From RYN-230 sp036497945 (GTDB taxonomy: Bacteria > Actinomycetota > Actinomycetes > Streptosporangiales > Streptosporangiaceae): a stretch of DNA of 64,000 nucleotides. The notes under the pieces are model-generated. The model was given only the letters and a program-made list of their open reading frames with translations. It searched no databases and was not told the origin of the DNA. This document shows positions 34,756 through 43,206 of the stretch, piece by piece (position 1 is the first letter of the stretch; each line of letters opens with the position of its first letter). The stretch spans positions 26,843 to 90,842 of the forward strand of contig DASXIN010000198.1 of NCBI GenBank assembly GCA_036497945.1. Direction: 5' to 3'. The translations under genes and the position numbers were made by a program.

Positions 34756-36794
34756 TGGCGAAGCAGGCCGTGGCCTCCTACCGTAGACGTGGGGCGCACG
34801 CGGCTGCCCGCAAGCCCGCCGCGCCCGACGTCTCAGTCAAGCGTGATCCGCAGCCTGCCGTCGGCGGACACGCACCGCGCAGCGGCGGCGCCGGGGGAGT
34901 AGTGAGCGGCCTGCGCTCGAGGTCGCGGCAGCTGAAACTGGGGGCTGCCGGACTGGCGTGTGCCCTCTTGGTGGCCGGCGTCGCCACCGGAATCGCCGGC
35001 GGGGAGCCGTCCGCCGAGCCGGCCGCGCAGAACTTCCTGCTGGCCTGGGCGCAGGGCCAGTACAAGGAGGCGGCCGCGCTGACCACTGGGCCGCCCGGGC
35101 CGGTGACCACCGCGCTGCGCACCGCCTACCAGCAGCTGGGCGCGGCCGCCTACTACCTGTCGATGGGGCGGGTCAGCCAGCATTCCGGGGTCGCGACGGC
35201 CTATTTCCAGGCGTCGGTGGATCTGGGCCAGGACGGGGCGGCCTGGGACTATCAGGGTCATTTCACGCTGCGCAAGGTCGCCGGATCCTGGAAGGTGGTG
35301 TGGAGCCCGGCGGTGATCCACCCCGGGCTGCGCCAGGGCGAGCGGATGGCCGTGGTGACCCGGATGCCGAAGCGGGCGGGGGTGCTCGACGCGGGCGGCG
35401 GCTCGCTGATCCGGCTGTCCGCGGCGTGGATCGCCCAGGTGCGCCCGGGCCAGCTGAGCAACCCGGAGGCCACCGCCAGCGCGTTCGCCGATGCCACCGG
35501 GCTGGACGAGGAGCAGGTGCTCAGCGTGATCCGCGCGGCGCCGCAGTCGGCGCCGCTGTCCCTGCTGACCCTGGCGCCGTCCGCCTTCCACAAGCTGCGC
35601 CGCAAGCTCGACCGGGTGCCCGGGCTGACCATGCGCCGGGTGTCCCGCCGCCTGTTCAGCAGCGTGGCCAGCGACGTGACCGGGTCGGTCGGCACCGAGA
35701 TCGCCCCAGCCCTGCAGGAGCAGGGCATCGCCTACCGGCCGGGCACCACGGTGGGCGTGTCCGGGCTGCAGCAGGTCTACCAGCGGATGCTGGCCGGCAC
35801 GGCGCAGACCGAGGTGGTGGCGGAGAACGCGGCCGGCCACGTGTCCGTGCTGAAGATGTGGGACGGGCAGCGCGGCACCCCGGTACGCACCACCATCGAC
35901 GGCGGTGTGCAGACGGCCGCGGACCGGGCACTGGCCGGCCAGTCGTCCGCCGCGGCCATCATCGCCGTGCAGGCGTCCAACGGGCACGTGCTGGCCGTGG
36001 CCAACCGGAACGCGGCCGGGGCCCCCAAGATCGACCCGCTGAACGGCCAGTTCCAGCCGGGGAACGCGTTCACCATCGTGTCCACCGCCGCGCTGCTGTC
36101 CGGCGGCCGGGTGTCGCTGGACACGCCGATCCCGTGCCGGGCCAGCACCAACGTGGGCGGCAAGACGTTCAGCAACGTGCCCGCCGCGCCCCGGCTCGGC
36201 GCGACGCCGCCGTTCAGCAGCGACTTCGAGCAGTCCTGCGGGACCGCGTTCACCACCCTGTCGCTCGGCCTGACCGGGTCCAAGCTGGCTACCAGCGCGT
36301 CGAACTTCGGGCTCGGCCTGGACTGGCGACTGCCGCTCAGCGCGTTCACCGGGTCGTTCCGGGCCGCGGTGACCCAGGCCGGCCTGGCCGCGAACACGGT
36401 CGGCCAGCAGGGTGTCGAGGTCAGCCCGCTGAACATGGCCCTGGTCGCGGCGGGCGTGGACGCGGGCACCTGGCACCCGCCGGTGCTGGTCACCTCGCCG
36501 CCTGACCCCGGGCTGAGCCCACGCGCGGTGGCCGGCGCGCAGACCGTGGGGGCGCTGCGCCAGCTGATGCGGGCGGTGGTGACCAACGGCGCCGCGCGGT
36601 CCGCCAACCTGCGCGGTGTCCCGGTGTCCGGCCAGGTCGGCACGGCCCAGGTCACCCCGGGCAGCAAGTGGTGGGCCCACTGGTTCGTCGGGTACCGGGG
36701 CGGTGTGGCGTTCGCCGTGCTGCAGCTGACCAAGGGCTCCGGCGGCTCGGCCGTCCCGCTGGGCCGGTCATTCCTGAGTGGTATGGGCGGTTAA
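34755..36794 (+). CDS. Penicillin-binding-protein-like membrane protein with degenerate transpeptidase motifs
   Basis: A 679-residue protein. A basic cytoplasmic region (1-60) and one membrane helix (about 61-82) precede an external NTF2-like (MecA N-terminal type) domain (about 85-200), a dimerisation-like region, and a transpeptidase-like domain from about 375 on. All three active-site motifs are altered. SxxK reads PGNAFT with Asn437 and Thr440, SxN reads SCG (494-496), and KTG reads QVG (627-629). The surrounding fold is well kept (NGQFQPG, SCGTAF, VGTAQV). It may therefore be a non-catalytic, wall-binding or scaffolding paralogue. It overlaps smpB and precedes ssrA. Confidence 0.88.
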   Translation: MAKQAVASYRRRGAHAAARKPAAPDVSVKRDPQPAVGGHAPRSGGAGGVVSGLRSRSRQLKLGAAGLACALLVAGVATGIAGGEPSAEPAAQNFLLAWAQGQYKEAAALTTGPPGPVTTALRTAYQQLGAAAYYLSMGRVSQHSGVATAYFQASVDLGQDGAAWDYQGHFTLRKVAGSWKVVWSPAVIHPGLRQGERMAVVTRMPKRAGVLDAGGGSLIRLSAAWIAQVRPGQLSNPEATASAFADATGLDEEQVLSVIRAAPQSAPLSLLTLAPSAFHKLRRKLDRVPGLTMRRVSRRLFSSVASDVTGSVGTEIAPALQEQGIAYRPGTTVGVSGLQQVYQRMLAGTAQTEVVAENAAGHVSVLKMWDGQRGTPVRTTIDGGVQTAADRALAGQSSAAAIIAVQASNGHVLAVANRNAAGAPKIDPLNGQFQPGNAFTIVSTAALLSGGRVSLDTPIPCRASTNVGGKTFSNVPAAPRLGATPPFSSDFEQSCGTAFTTLSLGLTGSKLATSASNFGLGLDWRLPLSAFTGSFRAAVTQAGLAANTVGQQGVEVSPLNMALVAAGVDAGTWHPPVLVTSPPDPGLSPRAVAGAQTVGALRQLMRAVVTNGAARSANLRGVPVSGQVGTAQVTPGSKWWAHWFVGYRGGVAFAVLQLTKGSGGSAVPLGRSFLSGMGG

Positions 36795-36944
36795 GGCCCC
36801 GACCCTGCCGGTCGACCCCCGCGGGATGCCCAGGGGCTGGAATTCGGGTTGGCCTCCGGGTGTTGACTCCAGTACCGTCGTGAGTCACCGTGTTCTGATC
36901 GGCTGGCTCACGGCAGTTTGACAACTCCACAAGGGTTACCCACA

Positions 36945-37317
36945 GGGGGTGACTGGCTTCGACTTCAGTGGTTGAGCTAGGGGAAGCGAGCCGAGGACGG
37001 CGGACATAACCTCGTTAATACTGTGACCGCACATTAATAAGTGCCAATGTTAAGCGCACTCACCTCGCCCTCGCGGCCTAAATAACCGCGAGCTAGGGGT
37101 TGTCAGCCCGGGAACGCCTCCGGCCCGGTGTCTGGCATCAGCTAGGAGGATCAACCGGTCGGCCCGGTCGCGGGGCCGAGCGGGACACTAAACAGTGACT
37201 GAGCCCGTCGGCGGCCTGCCTGCAGGACTGCCGGGGCTGAGAAAAGCGACGCAGGCTGCGCTCGGAGAAGCCCTGGTGACGCACTGAAGGACGCGGGTTC
37301 GATTCCCGCCACCTCCA
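36945..37317 (+). ncRNA. ssrA: tmRNA (transfer-messenger RNA)
   Basis: Rescues stalled ribosomes together with SmpB. The 5' end GGGGGTGACTGGCTTCGAC pairs its first seven bases with CACCTCC at 37310-37316, forming the tRNA-like acceptor stem, and the T arm GCGGGTTCGATTCCCGC ends at 37310. The tag frame starts at the resume codon GCC (37043) and encodes ANVKRTHLALAA with stop TAA at 37079-37081. The ALAA end is the usual protease signal. The bases after the discriminator are CGA, so the CCA end must be added after transcription. Confidence 0.95.
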
Positions 37318-37322
37318 CGACC

Positions 37323-37370
37323 CGGCCCATGGCGCCCGGCGACCTCGTGTCGCCCGGCTGCCATGGGCCG
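37323..37370 (+). terminator. Hairpin terminator of ssrA
   Basis: CGGCCCATGGC (37323-37333) pairs with GCCATGGGCCG (37360-37370), and an inner GGCGAC/GTCGCC pair continues the stem. It begins six bases after the mature 3' end, with a short T-rich stretch beyond it. Confidence 0.7.
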
Positions 37371-37479
37371 CACTGTTTCCCGGGGCACCGTATGCCGTCT
37401 CGCCTGCCACATCAGCCACACCCGCACGGGACGTCAGCGTGGGCATGAGCACAGGCTGGCGAGTGCCTGGGTGGGGCGG

Positions 37480-37803
37480 TTAGGGCTGGTTGGCGGGGGC
37501 TAGGCCGGCCAGGCGGCACTGGGTGCGGGTCAGCCGGGACAGGTTGTCGTTGTGGCTGAACGCGCTCTGGCACAACGCGCGGGCCTTGGCGCCGCAACTG
37601 TGGCTGAGCGCCCCGCCAGTGGAACTGACCACGTTCAGGTTGACGCAGCCGTTCCGGGACGGTCCGTAGCTGCTCTTGCCGACGACTGACCAGATGCCCA
37701 CCCCGGCCAGCACGGCCACCAGGACCACGCCGATCATGCCCAGCACCCACTTGCCGCGTGGGCTGAGCGACTCACCGAAGTGACCAGGGTTGCGGCCCGC
37801 CAT
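37480..37803 (-). CDS. Small membrane protein with Cys-containing extracytoplasmic domain
   Basis: A 107-residue protein starting MAGRNPGHFGESLSPRGKWVL, one membrane helix at about residues 20-42, then an external domain with four Cys (NGCVNLNV, SHSCGAKARALCQ, TQCRLAGL) that could form two disulfides. Similar short proteins occur near ssrA in other actinobacteria, as far as I recall; no function is known. Convergent with ssrA. Confidence 0.72.
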   Translation of the reverse strand: MAGRNPGHFGESLSPRGKWVLGMIGVVLVAVLAGVGIWSVVGKSSYGPSRNGCVNLNVVSSTGGALSHSCGAKARALCQSAFSHNDNLSRLTRTQCRLAGLAPANQP

Positions 37804-37952
37804 GCATAGCGAGCATAAGGCAAACGTCAGGTAAAGGCTGCCCGGCGGGGGGCCTGGCGGCCCGATGAGGAAGTATGTCCATGAGCAGTACGCCCACCGT
37901 CCAGGGAGGCGAACGTGGTCTTTGCCGGGCAGTTCGCCGGGAGAATTGACGG

Positions 37953-38522
37953 ATGACTGAGCCGGGATCGACCGAACCAGGCGGCGGGCCCGGGTCCGGC
38001 CGGGACGTATCGGGCGGCGGGCGGTTGCAGCGCGGTTTCGAGCAGGGGCTCTCGCTGGCCCAGCTCACCGTGCTGCTCCCGGTCGTGGTGCTGTTGCTGT
38101 CCGCGTTCGGCGCGTTCGTCTACGGCACCGTGGTCGTGGTCCACTTCGTGCTGGATATCGTCGCCGAGCCGTTCGCCGTGCACAACCTGCGGCTGTTCCT
38201 GACCGAGATCGACCTGTACCTGATCGGCGCCACGCTCATGATCGCCGCGTTCGGCTTCTATGAGCTGTTCGTGGCCAAGGTGGGCGAGGCGGGCGGGCGG
38301 CGGCCGCTGCCGCTGCCGGCCTGGCTGGAGATGAGCGACCTGGACGACCTCAAGGCGCGGGTCATCTCCATGATCATCCTGGTCACCGCGGTGAGCTTCA
38401 CCGACGTCGTGCTGGAGTTCGGCCACGCGCTCGACGTGCTGTACCTGGGCGCGGGCGTGGCCATCTTCATCGGGGCACTCACCGTCTACCTGCGGTTCGG
38501 CTCGAGCCGCAACCGCGACTGA
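37953..38522 (+). CDS. YqhA/UPF0114-family membrane protein
   Basis: A 189-residue integral membrane protein with four hydrophobic segments (residues about 36-66, 90-108, 128-146 and 160-180). The loop YELFVAKVGEAGGRRPLPLPAWLEMSDLDDLK matches the UPF0114 family pattern (elFv...LP.WL.i.dlddLK). The N-terminal 25 residues are Gly/Ser/Pro-rich and disordered. Function of the family is unknown. Confidence 0.82.
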   Translation: MTEPGSTEPGGGPGSGRDVSGGGRLQRGFEQGLSLAQLTVLLPVVVLLLSAFGAFVYGTVVVVHFVLDIVAEPFAVHNLRLFLTEIDLYLIGATLMIAAFGFYELFVAKVGEAGGRRPLPLPAWLEMSDLDDLKARVISMIILVTAVSFTDVVLEFGHALDVLYLGAGVAIFIGALTVYLRFGSSRNRD

Positions 38523-38535
38523 GTGGCGGCGGAGG

Positions 38536-38964
38536 CTAGAACCGCCGGGCGAACCGGCGTAGCGACGAGGCCAGGGCCCGTTCGGCCAGTGGCTGGACCA
38601 CGGCTGCCACCAGGCGGCCCAGCCCGGCCGGCAGCGGCAGCCGCAGCTGCTCGGTCCAGCGGAACTCGGACGCCGCGCCGTCCGCGCGTACCTCGAAGAT
38701 GCCCACCCCGCGGATCAGCCGGCCGGTGTGCTCGACCACGCAGCGGCGCGGCGGGTCCCATTCGGTGATCACCATGGTGTCGGTGAAGCCGACCGGGCCC
38801 ACCCCGGTCCAGCCGGTCACCGCGGCGCCCACACCCTGCCCGCCGTGCACCCGGGTAGCCCAGATCCACTCGCGCTGCTGGGACCAGTCGGTGACGGCCT
38901 GCCACACCTGCTCGGCGTCGGCCCGCACCCGGACCTGGGCGGTGACATCCAGTGGGCTGCTCAC
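38536..38964 (-). CDS. SRPBCC-family protein
   Basis: A 142-residue protein with the START-like/polyketide cyclase fold: VTAQVRVRADAEQVWQAVTDWSQ at the N-terminus, the central TGWTGVGPVGFTDTMVITEWDPP, and a C-terminal helix (RRFARRF). These folds bind hydrophobic ligands in a cavity. GTG 38964 was chosen because TAGGTT lies 7 nt upstream; the frame runs another 21 codons. It begins 31 nt after the stop of the lipoprotein gene on the same strand. Ligand unknown. Confidence 0.82.
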   Translation of the reverse strand: MSSPLDVTAQVRVRADAEQVWQAVTDWSQQREWIWATRVHGGQGVGAAVTGWTGVGPVGFTDTMVITEWDPPRRCVVEHTGRLIRGVGIFEVRADGAASEFRWTEQLRLPLPAGLGRLVAAVVQPLAERALASSLRRFARRF

Positions 38965-38971
38965 GCCGACC

Positions 38972-38977
38972 AACCTA
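38972..38977 (-). promoter_or_regulatory. Leaderless-type -10 box TAGGTT before the SRPBCC gene
   Basis: On the complement, TAGGTT is 7 nt before GTG 38964. The same hexamer serves as the -10 candidate of furA. Confidence 0.45.
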
Positions 38978-38995
38978 GCGAACAGCCGCGGCTGG

Positions 38996-39550
38996 TCACT
39001 GGGGGTGGCAGCCGACCGTGGCCGCATACTTGCCGAACGGCAGCCGGTATTCCGCGGCGGCGCCCGGGTTGCTCAGCATGATGTCGAACACCCAGCGGTG
39101 ATCCAGGTAGAACCAAGTGTCCACCGACTGGGATCCCTCGACGACGTAGCGGACCAGCCAGCGGCCGTGCGGGCCCCGGGCCGCGCTCTCCACCCGAACC
39201 GGGGCGCCGGTGGGTGCGGTCGGGCACTCCAGGTGCCGCCGGATGTACTCGGCCCGGGAGATGATCGCCTGGCTGCGGGCGTCCCAGCGGTCGTAGACTG
39301 CGCCGTACCGGCCGCTGTCATAGTCCGTGTTGAACACCTGGGCGATGCGCAGCAGCGCGGCTACGGTCCCCGGATCGGGCGGCCAGGTCCTGGTAGCAGC
39401 GGGCGTGCTGGCCGGGCGACTGGCTGGCGCCGTGTGGCCTGCGCTGGCCGCTGGCCTGGCCGGCGCCGAGCAGGCCACCAGCGCCAGGCAGCCCGCCAGC
39501 ACTGCGCAGCCGGCCTGCACTGCGCGGCCGGCCAGTGGGCGCGTCCGCAT
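38996..39550 (-). CDS. Putative lipoprotein
   Basis: A 184-residue exported protein. The signal peptide is MRTRPLAGRAVQAGCAVLAG followed by CLALVAC, where LVAC fits a lipobox. A Pro/Ala/Thr-rich linker follows, then a domain of about 130 residues (VAALLRIAQVFNTDYDSGRY, RWLVRYVVEGSQSVDTWFYL) that looks like an NTF2-like fold. GGAGGT lies at good spacing before ATG 39550. No specific function can be given. Confidence 0.78.
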   Translation of the reverse strand: MRTRPLAGRAVQAGCAVLAGCLALVACSAPARPAASAGHTAPASRPASTPAATRTWPPDPGTVAALLRIAQVFNTDYDSGRYGAVYDRWDARSQAIISRAEYIRRHLECPTAPTGAPVRVESAARGPHGRWLVRYVVEGSQSVDTWFYLDHRWVFDIMLSNPGAAAEYRLPFGKYAATVGCHPQ

Positions 39551-39774
39551 CACGTCACCTCCGGGTCCGGCGATCACCATACTGGCCGGGTGGCCGCAGG
39601 GCTTGCGGGAGGGCCGCGCGGCTTTGCGGCGGCCCGGGTCTATCTTCTCGCGGTGGCCGGGCTCACCGTCATCCCGGCCCGCATCGGCGCCCGCCGTTCC
39701 GTGGCCGAGATCCTGCAGGCCGAAACGCCCTGACCGGTTGGCCGCTCTGGACACGCCGGAACCGGCTGCCTATC

Positions 39775-39796
39775 CTTGACTGTATGGTCAGTCAAG
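39775..39796. promoter_or_regulatory. Regulon operator, site 1, covering the start codon of the Rieske gene
   Basis: Outer arms CTTGACTG and CAGTCAAG form a 22-bp interrupted palindrome. The 16-bp core GACTGTATGGTCAGTC (39778-39793) differs from the other sites at two positions, one of which creates the ATG start codon (39784). A -10-like TATCCT (39771-39776) is 7 nt before the ATG. Confidence 0.7.
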
Positions 39797-41043
39797 ATCT
39801 TCGCACGGCCGCGCCCCCGTCCACGTCCCCGGCCAGGCCTGCCGGATACCCGCCTGCCCCGCTGGACCTGGCCGGGGTCCGGGAGGCACTCCGCCCGTTC
39901 GGCCAGAGCAGGATGCTGCCCCGCGCCGCGTACGTGGACGAGGACGTGTTCGCCTGGGAGCGGCGGCACTTCTTCGGCGGCGGCTGGATGTGCATCGGGC
40001 GCAGTGCGCAGACCCCCGAGCCCGGCGACATGCGCGCCGAGCAGGTCGGGCCGGGCAGCGTGCTGATCGTGCGTGGCGAAGACGGAGTGCTCCGCGGGTT
40101 CGCGAACTTCTGCCGGCACCGCGGCCACGAACTGCTGCCGTGCGGCGCGGCCAGCCAGCAGAAAGTGATCATCTGCCCGTACCACTCGTGGACCTACGGG
40201 CTGGCCGGGGACCTGCGCGCGGCGGCCGGCTTCAAGAACAGGCCGGGCTTCGACGCCAGCCAGTGGGGCCTGGTCGAACTCCCGGTGCAGGAATGGCACG
40301 GGCTGGTGTTCGTGGACGGCTCCGGCCAGGCCGGGCCGCTGGCCGACTCCCTCGGCACCCTGGACGAGCTGATCGCCGGGTACGAGGTGGAGCGGCTGGT
40401 GGTCTGCGGCCAGCACGACTACGAGGTCGCGGCCAACTGGAAGGTGCTCACCGAGAATTACCACGAGTGCTACCACTGCCCGCAGATCCACCCGGAACTG
40501 TGCAAGGTCAGCCCGCCGAAGAGCGGTGAAAACTACGCCGCTCCCGGCAACTGGATCGGCGGCTGGATGGACTTGCGCGACGGGATGGCCACGATGTCGC
40601 TCGACGGCACGAGCCGGGGATTGGCGTTGCGTAATTTGGATGCGAAGGGGCTACGGACGGTCATCTATGTGAATGTCTGGCCGAACGTGCTGCTCAGCCT
40701 GCATCCGGATTACGTGATGACGCACCGGCTGACCCCGCTGGCCGCAGGCCGCACCCAGATCGAGTGCACCTGGGCGTTCGCTCCGGAGGCGGTGGCGGCG
40801 GCGGACTTCGACCCGGGCTACGCGGTGAACTTCTGGGACATCACCAACCAGCAGGACTGGCATGCCTGCGAGTCGGTGCAGCGCGGGCTGACCTCGCCGC
40901 ACGCCATCCCCGGGCCGCTGTCCGCCGAGGAAGACGCCGTCTACCAGTTCGTCACCATGGTGGCCCGCGGCTACCTGGGCGAGCGGGTCTGGAACCCGGG
41001 CCGCGCGGGCGAGTACCAGCCCCAGGCCGCCGCGTCCCGGTAG
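39784..41043 (+). CDS. Rieske non-haem iron oxygenase, alpha subunit (choline/betaine monooxygenase-like)
   Basis: A 419-residue terminal oxygenase. The [2Fe-2S] Rieske ligands are C110-x-H112 (FCRHRGH) and C131-x2-H134 (CPYHSW). The mononuclear iron site lies in ENYHECYHCPQIHPEL, where His231 and His236 fit the YHx4H pattern and Glu residues take the bridging position, as in choline monooxygenase, glycine betaine monooxygenase and related N-demethylases. A ring-hydroxylating role cannot be excluded. No reductase or ferredoxin gene lies next to it, so electrons must come from elsewhere. The start is leaderless and inside the palindrome, so repressor binding would block it. Confidence 0.9.
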   Translation: MVSQDLRTAAPPSTSPARPAGYPPAPLDLAGVREALRPFGQSRMLPRAAYVDEDVFAWERRHFFGGGWMCIGRSAQTPEPGDMRAEQVGPGSVLIVRGEDGVLRGFANFCRHRGHELLPCGAASQQKVIICPYHSWTYGLAGDLRAAAGFKNRPGFDASQWGLVELPVQEWHGLVFVDGSGQAGPLADSLGTLDELIAGYEVERLVVCGQHDYEVAANWKVLTENYHECYHCPQIHPELCKVSPPKSGENYAAPGNWIGGWMDLRDGMATMSLDGTSRGLALRNLDAKGLRTVIYVNVWPNVLLSLHPDYVMTHRLTPLAAGRTQIECTWAFAPEAVAAADFDPGYAVNFWDITNQQDWHACESVQRGLTSPHAIPGPLSAEEDAVYQFVTMVARGYLGERVWNPGRAGEYQPQAAASR

Positions 41044-41056
41044 ACCCCGGCCGCGG

Positions 41057-42517
41057 TCAGTCGTGGCCGGGGATGCGCCGGGGCAGGGCGAGCACGAGCA
41101 CCAGGGCGAGCGCGACGAACCCGACGTTGGCCAGCAGGGCCAGCACAGCGCTGTGGCTGAACGCCACAGCGACCGCATCCGGGCCGGGGTGCACATGCAG
41201 GCTGCCGAACAGCACGGTGCCGATCACCGCGATGCCCAGCGCGGTGCCGATCCGCTGCGCGGTGCCCAGGATGCCGCTGGCCGTGCCTGCCTCCCGGCGG
41301 GACACCGTGGCCAGCACGAAATCCTGGTTCGGTGCGATCGTCATGCCGTTGCCCAGGCCGGCCACCAGCAGCGGGGCCACCAGGTACCAGCCGCTGGTCG
41401 CGGGCGAGGTGAGGTGCACCACCAGGGCGGTGCAGCCGAGACCGATGATCACCAGTAGGCACCCGGTGACCAGGACCATCCGGCCCAGCCGGGCGGACAG
41501 CTTGTCGCTGCTGGCCGCGGCGATCAGGCTGCCGACCGAGAACGGGGCGATGACCAGCCCGGTGATCAGCGCGGTGTGCCCGAGGCCCTCCTGCCACAGG
41601 ATGGACAGGGTGAAGAACACGCTGGCGAACCCGGCGAAGTAGATCACAGCGAAGATCGCGCCGGCCGAGAACGACATCTGCCGGAGCAGCCCCGGCTTGA
41701 GCAGGGCGTCGCCGCCGCGCTGGTCCTCGGCCACCTCCCAGAAGCCGAGCAGCACGAAGGCCAGCACGCTGCCGCCCAGGCAGGCCCAGCACCAGGCCGG
41801 CCAGCCCACCTGCCGGCCCTCGACCAGCGGGATGAGCAACAGCAGCAGAGCCGCGGTGAACAGGCCCAGCCCGGCCGGGTCGAAGCCACGCCGGGCGCGG
41901 GCCGGCGAACGGGGCAGCAGCCAGGCGGCCAGCGGCACGGTGACCGCCCCGATGAAAAGGTTGACCAGGAACACCCAGCGCCAGCCCTGGTCCACGCCGG
42001 CCACCGCGATGATCAGGCCACCGAGCAGCGGCCCGAGCGCGGTGGACACCCCGATCGTGGCGCCCAGCAGGCTGAACGCCTTCGACCGCGCCGGGCCGGT
42101 AAACGACAGCTGGATGGTGGCCGAGATGGCCGGATAGAACAGGCCGGCGCCGAAGCCCTGCACGATTCGCGCCGCGACGATCTCGGTGGGCTGCTGGGCC
42201 AACCCGCAGGCCACGCTGGCCAGGGTGAACACGGTCAGCCCGAGGAGGAACATCCACTTGTGCCCGAATCGGTCCCCGGCCCGGCCGGCCGGCACCAGGG
42301 CCAGGCCGTAGGCCAGCGCATACCCGGCCACGATCCATTCCAGGCTGGCCGACGAGGCGTGCAGGCCGGTCCGGATGGACGGCAGCGCGACGTTCACGAT
42401 CGTGGTGTCGAGCAGCGCCATGAACGCGCCGACCAGCACGATCGAGACGGCGCGCCAGCCGTGGCCGGCGGCGGGGGCGGCTGTGCTGGCCCGATCCGGA
42501 CCGGTGCTCGTGGTCAC
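41057..42517 (-). CDS. MFS transporter, DHA2 family exporter
   Basis: A 486-residue 14-helix exporter. Conserved: AFMALLDTTIVNVALPSI in helix 1, ALVPAGRAGDRFGHKWMF (motif A), RIVQGFGAGLFYPAISATIQ and GWRWVFLVNLFIGAV. GTG 42517 overlaps the PadR stop (GTGA); the longer frame upstream is the PadR gene read out of phase. It is transcribed with PadR and converges on the Rieske gene. Substrate unknown. Confidence 0.92.
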   Translation of the reverse strand: MTTSTGPDRASTAAPAAGHGWRAVSIVLVGAFMALLDTTIVNVALPSIRTGLHASSASLEWIVAGYALAYGLALVPAGRAGDRFGHKWMFLLGLTVFTLASVACGLAQQPTEIVAARIVQGFGAGLFYPAISATIQLSFTGPARSKAFSLLGATIGVSTALGPLLGGLIIAVAGVDQGWRWVFLVNLFIGAVTVPLAAWLLPRSPARARRGFDPAGLGLFTAALLLLLIPLVEGRQVGWPAWCWACLGGSVLAFVLLGFWEVAEDQRGGDALLKPGLLRQMSFSAGAIFAVIYFAGFASVFFTLSILWQEGLGHTALITGLVIAPFSVGSLIAAASSDKLSARLGRMVLVTGCLLVIIGLGCTALVVHLTSPATSGWYLVAPLLVAGLGNGMTIAPNQDFVLATVSRREAGTASGILGTAQRIGTALGIAVIGTVLFGSLHVHPGPDAVAVAFSHSAVLALLANVGFVALALVLVLALPRRIPGHD

Positions 42518-43125
42518 GTCTCCTCCTCGGGCTGGCTGGTGTTGCCCGGCTCGCCGAAGTGCGGCCCGCCCACTCCCTCGCGGAAGTCGGCGGCGATCTT
42601 GGGCATCCGCGCGATCAGCTCCTCGTGCCAGCGGATCTCCGCGGCCGCGCGCTCGATCTGGTGCCGCAGGACCATCCGCTCCGCCTCGTTGAGGTAGATG
42701 TCGGCGGTCTCGGCCCGGTGTCGCATCGAGGACTCGGCCACCCGCAACCCGGCCAGCCGGTTCTCGGCGATCTGGGCGAGCACTTCCTCGGGCAGGTCCC
42801 GGGACTGGGTGAGGGCCAGGTCGAACGGGTCGTTGTGGTGGTCGAACTCCCGCAGGGCCTGCTCGCGGAGCACGGTCAGGGCCCGTCGGCCGTCCGGGGT
42901 GATCTCGTAGACGGTCCGCTCCGGCCGGTTCCCGATCCGTTCCGTGCGCACCTCCCGGACCAGGCCCTCGTTGGCCAGCCGTTTCAGCGCGCCGTACAGC
43001 GATCCGACGTGGACGTCGGCCCACAGCTCGGTGTGGTCCGCCTGCGCCTGCTGGCGGATCTGATGACCATGCAGCGGCCCGCTCGCGGCGAGCGTGCCGA
43101 GGATGAATACCCGAATTGATGACAC
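42514..43125 (-). CDS. PadR family transcriptional regulator
   Basis: A 203-residue regulator with the PadR/Vinculin-type build: N-terminal winged helix (VFILGTLAASGPLHGHQIRQ, HVGSLYGALKRLANEGLVRE, TVYEITPDGRRAL) and a long C-terminal helical domain. GTG 43125. It is coupled to the MFS gene, whose expression it probably controls. It differs from the PadR at 17253 in length and C-terminal domain. Confidence 0.92.
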   Translation of the reverse strand: MSSIRVFILGTLAASGPLHGHQIRQQAQADHTELWADVHVGSLYGALKRLANEGLVREVRTERIGNRPERTVYEITPDGRRALTVLREQALREFDHHNDPFDLALTQSRDLPEEVLAQIAENRLAGLRVAESSMRHRAETADIYLNEAERMVLRHQIERAAAEIRWHEELIARMPKIAADFREGVGGPHFGEPGNTSQPEEET

Positions 43126-43151
43126 GCGATTACTCTCGCACGACTAATCGC
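43126..43151. promoter_or_regulatory. Candidate PadR operator
   Basis: GCGATTA and TAATCGC form perfect 7-bp arms separated by 12 bp, directly in front of the PadR GTG start. The position suggests autoregulation of the PadR-MFS pair. Confidence 0.5.
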
Positions 43152-43206
43152 GCGAGTCAACCTTGGCGACTACTCGGGGTTCACTCAGCCCGCGAGGCCG
43201 CCGACC

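Noticed and set aside
37260..37480. Integration (att) site or prophage remnant at the ssrA 3' end
   Set aside because: No integrase, no duplicated ssrA end and no phage gene is found; the DNA after ssrA is a terminator hairpin followed by ordinary genes.
42518..43024. N-terminal extension of the MFS exporter to 655 residues
   Set aside because: The extra part is the PadR gene read in another frame. The GTGA overlap at 42514-42517 gives the correct start.
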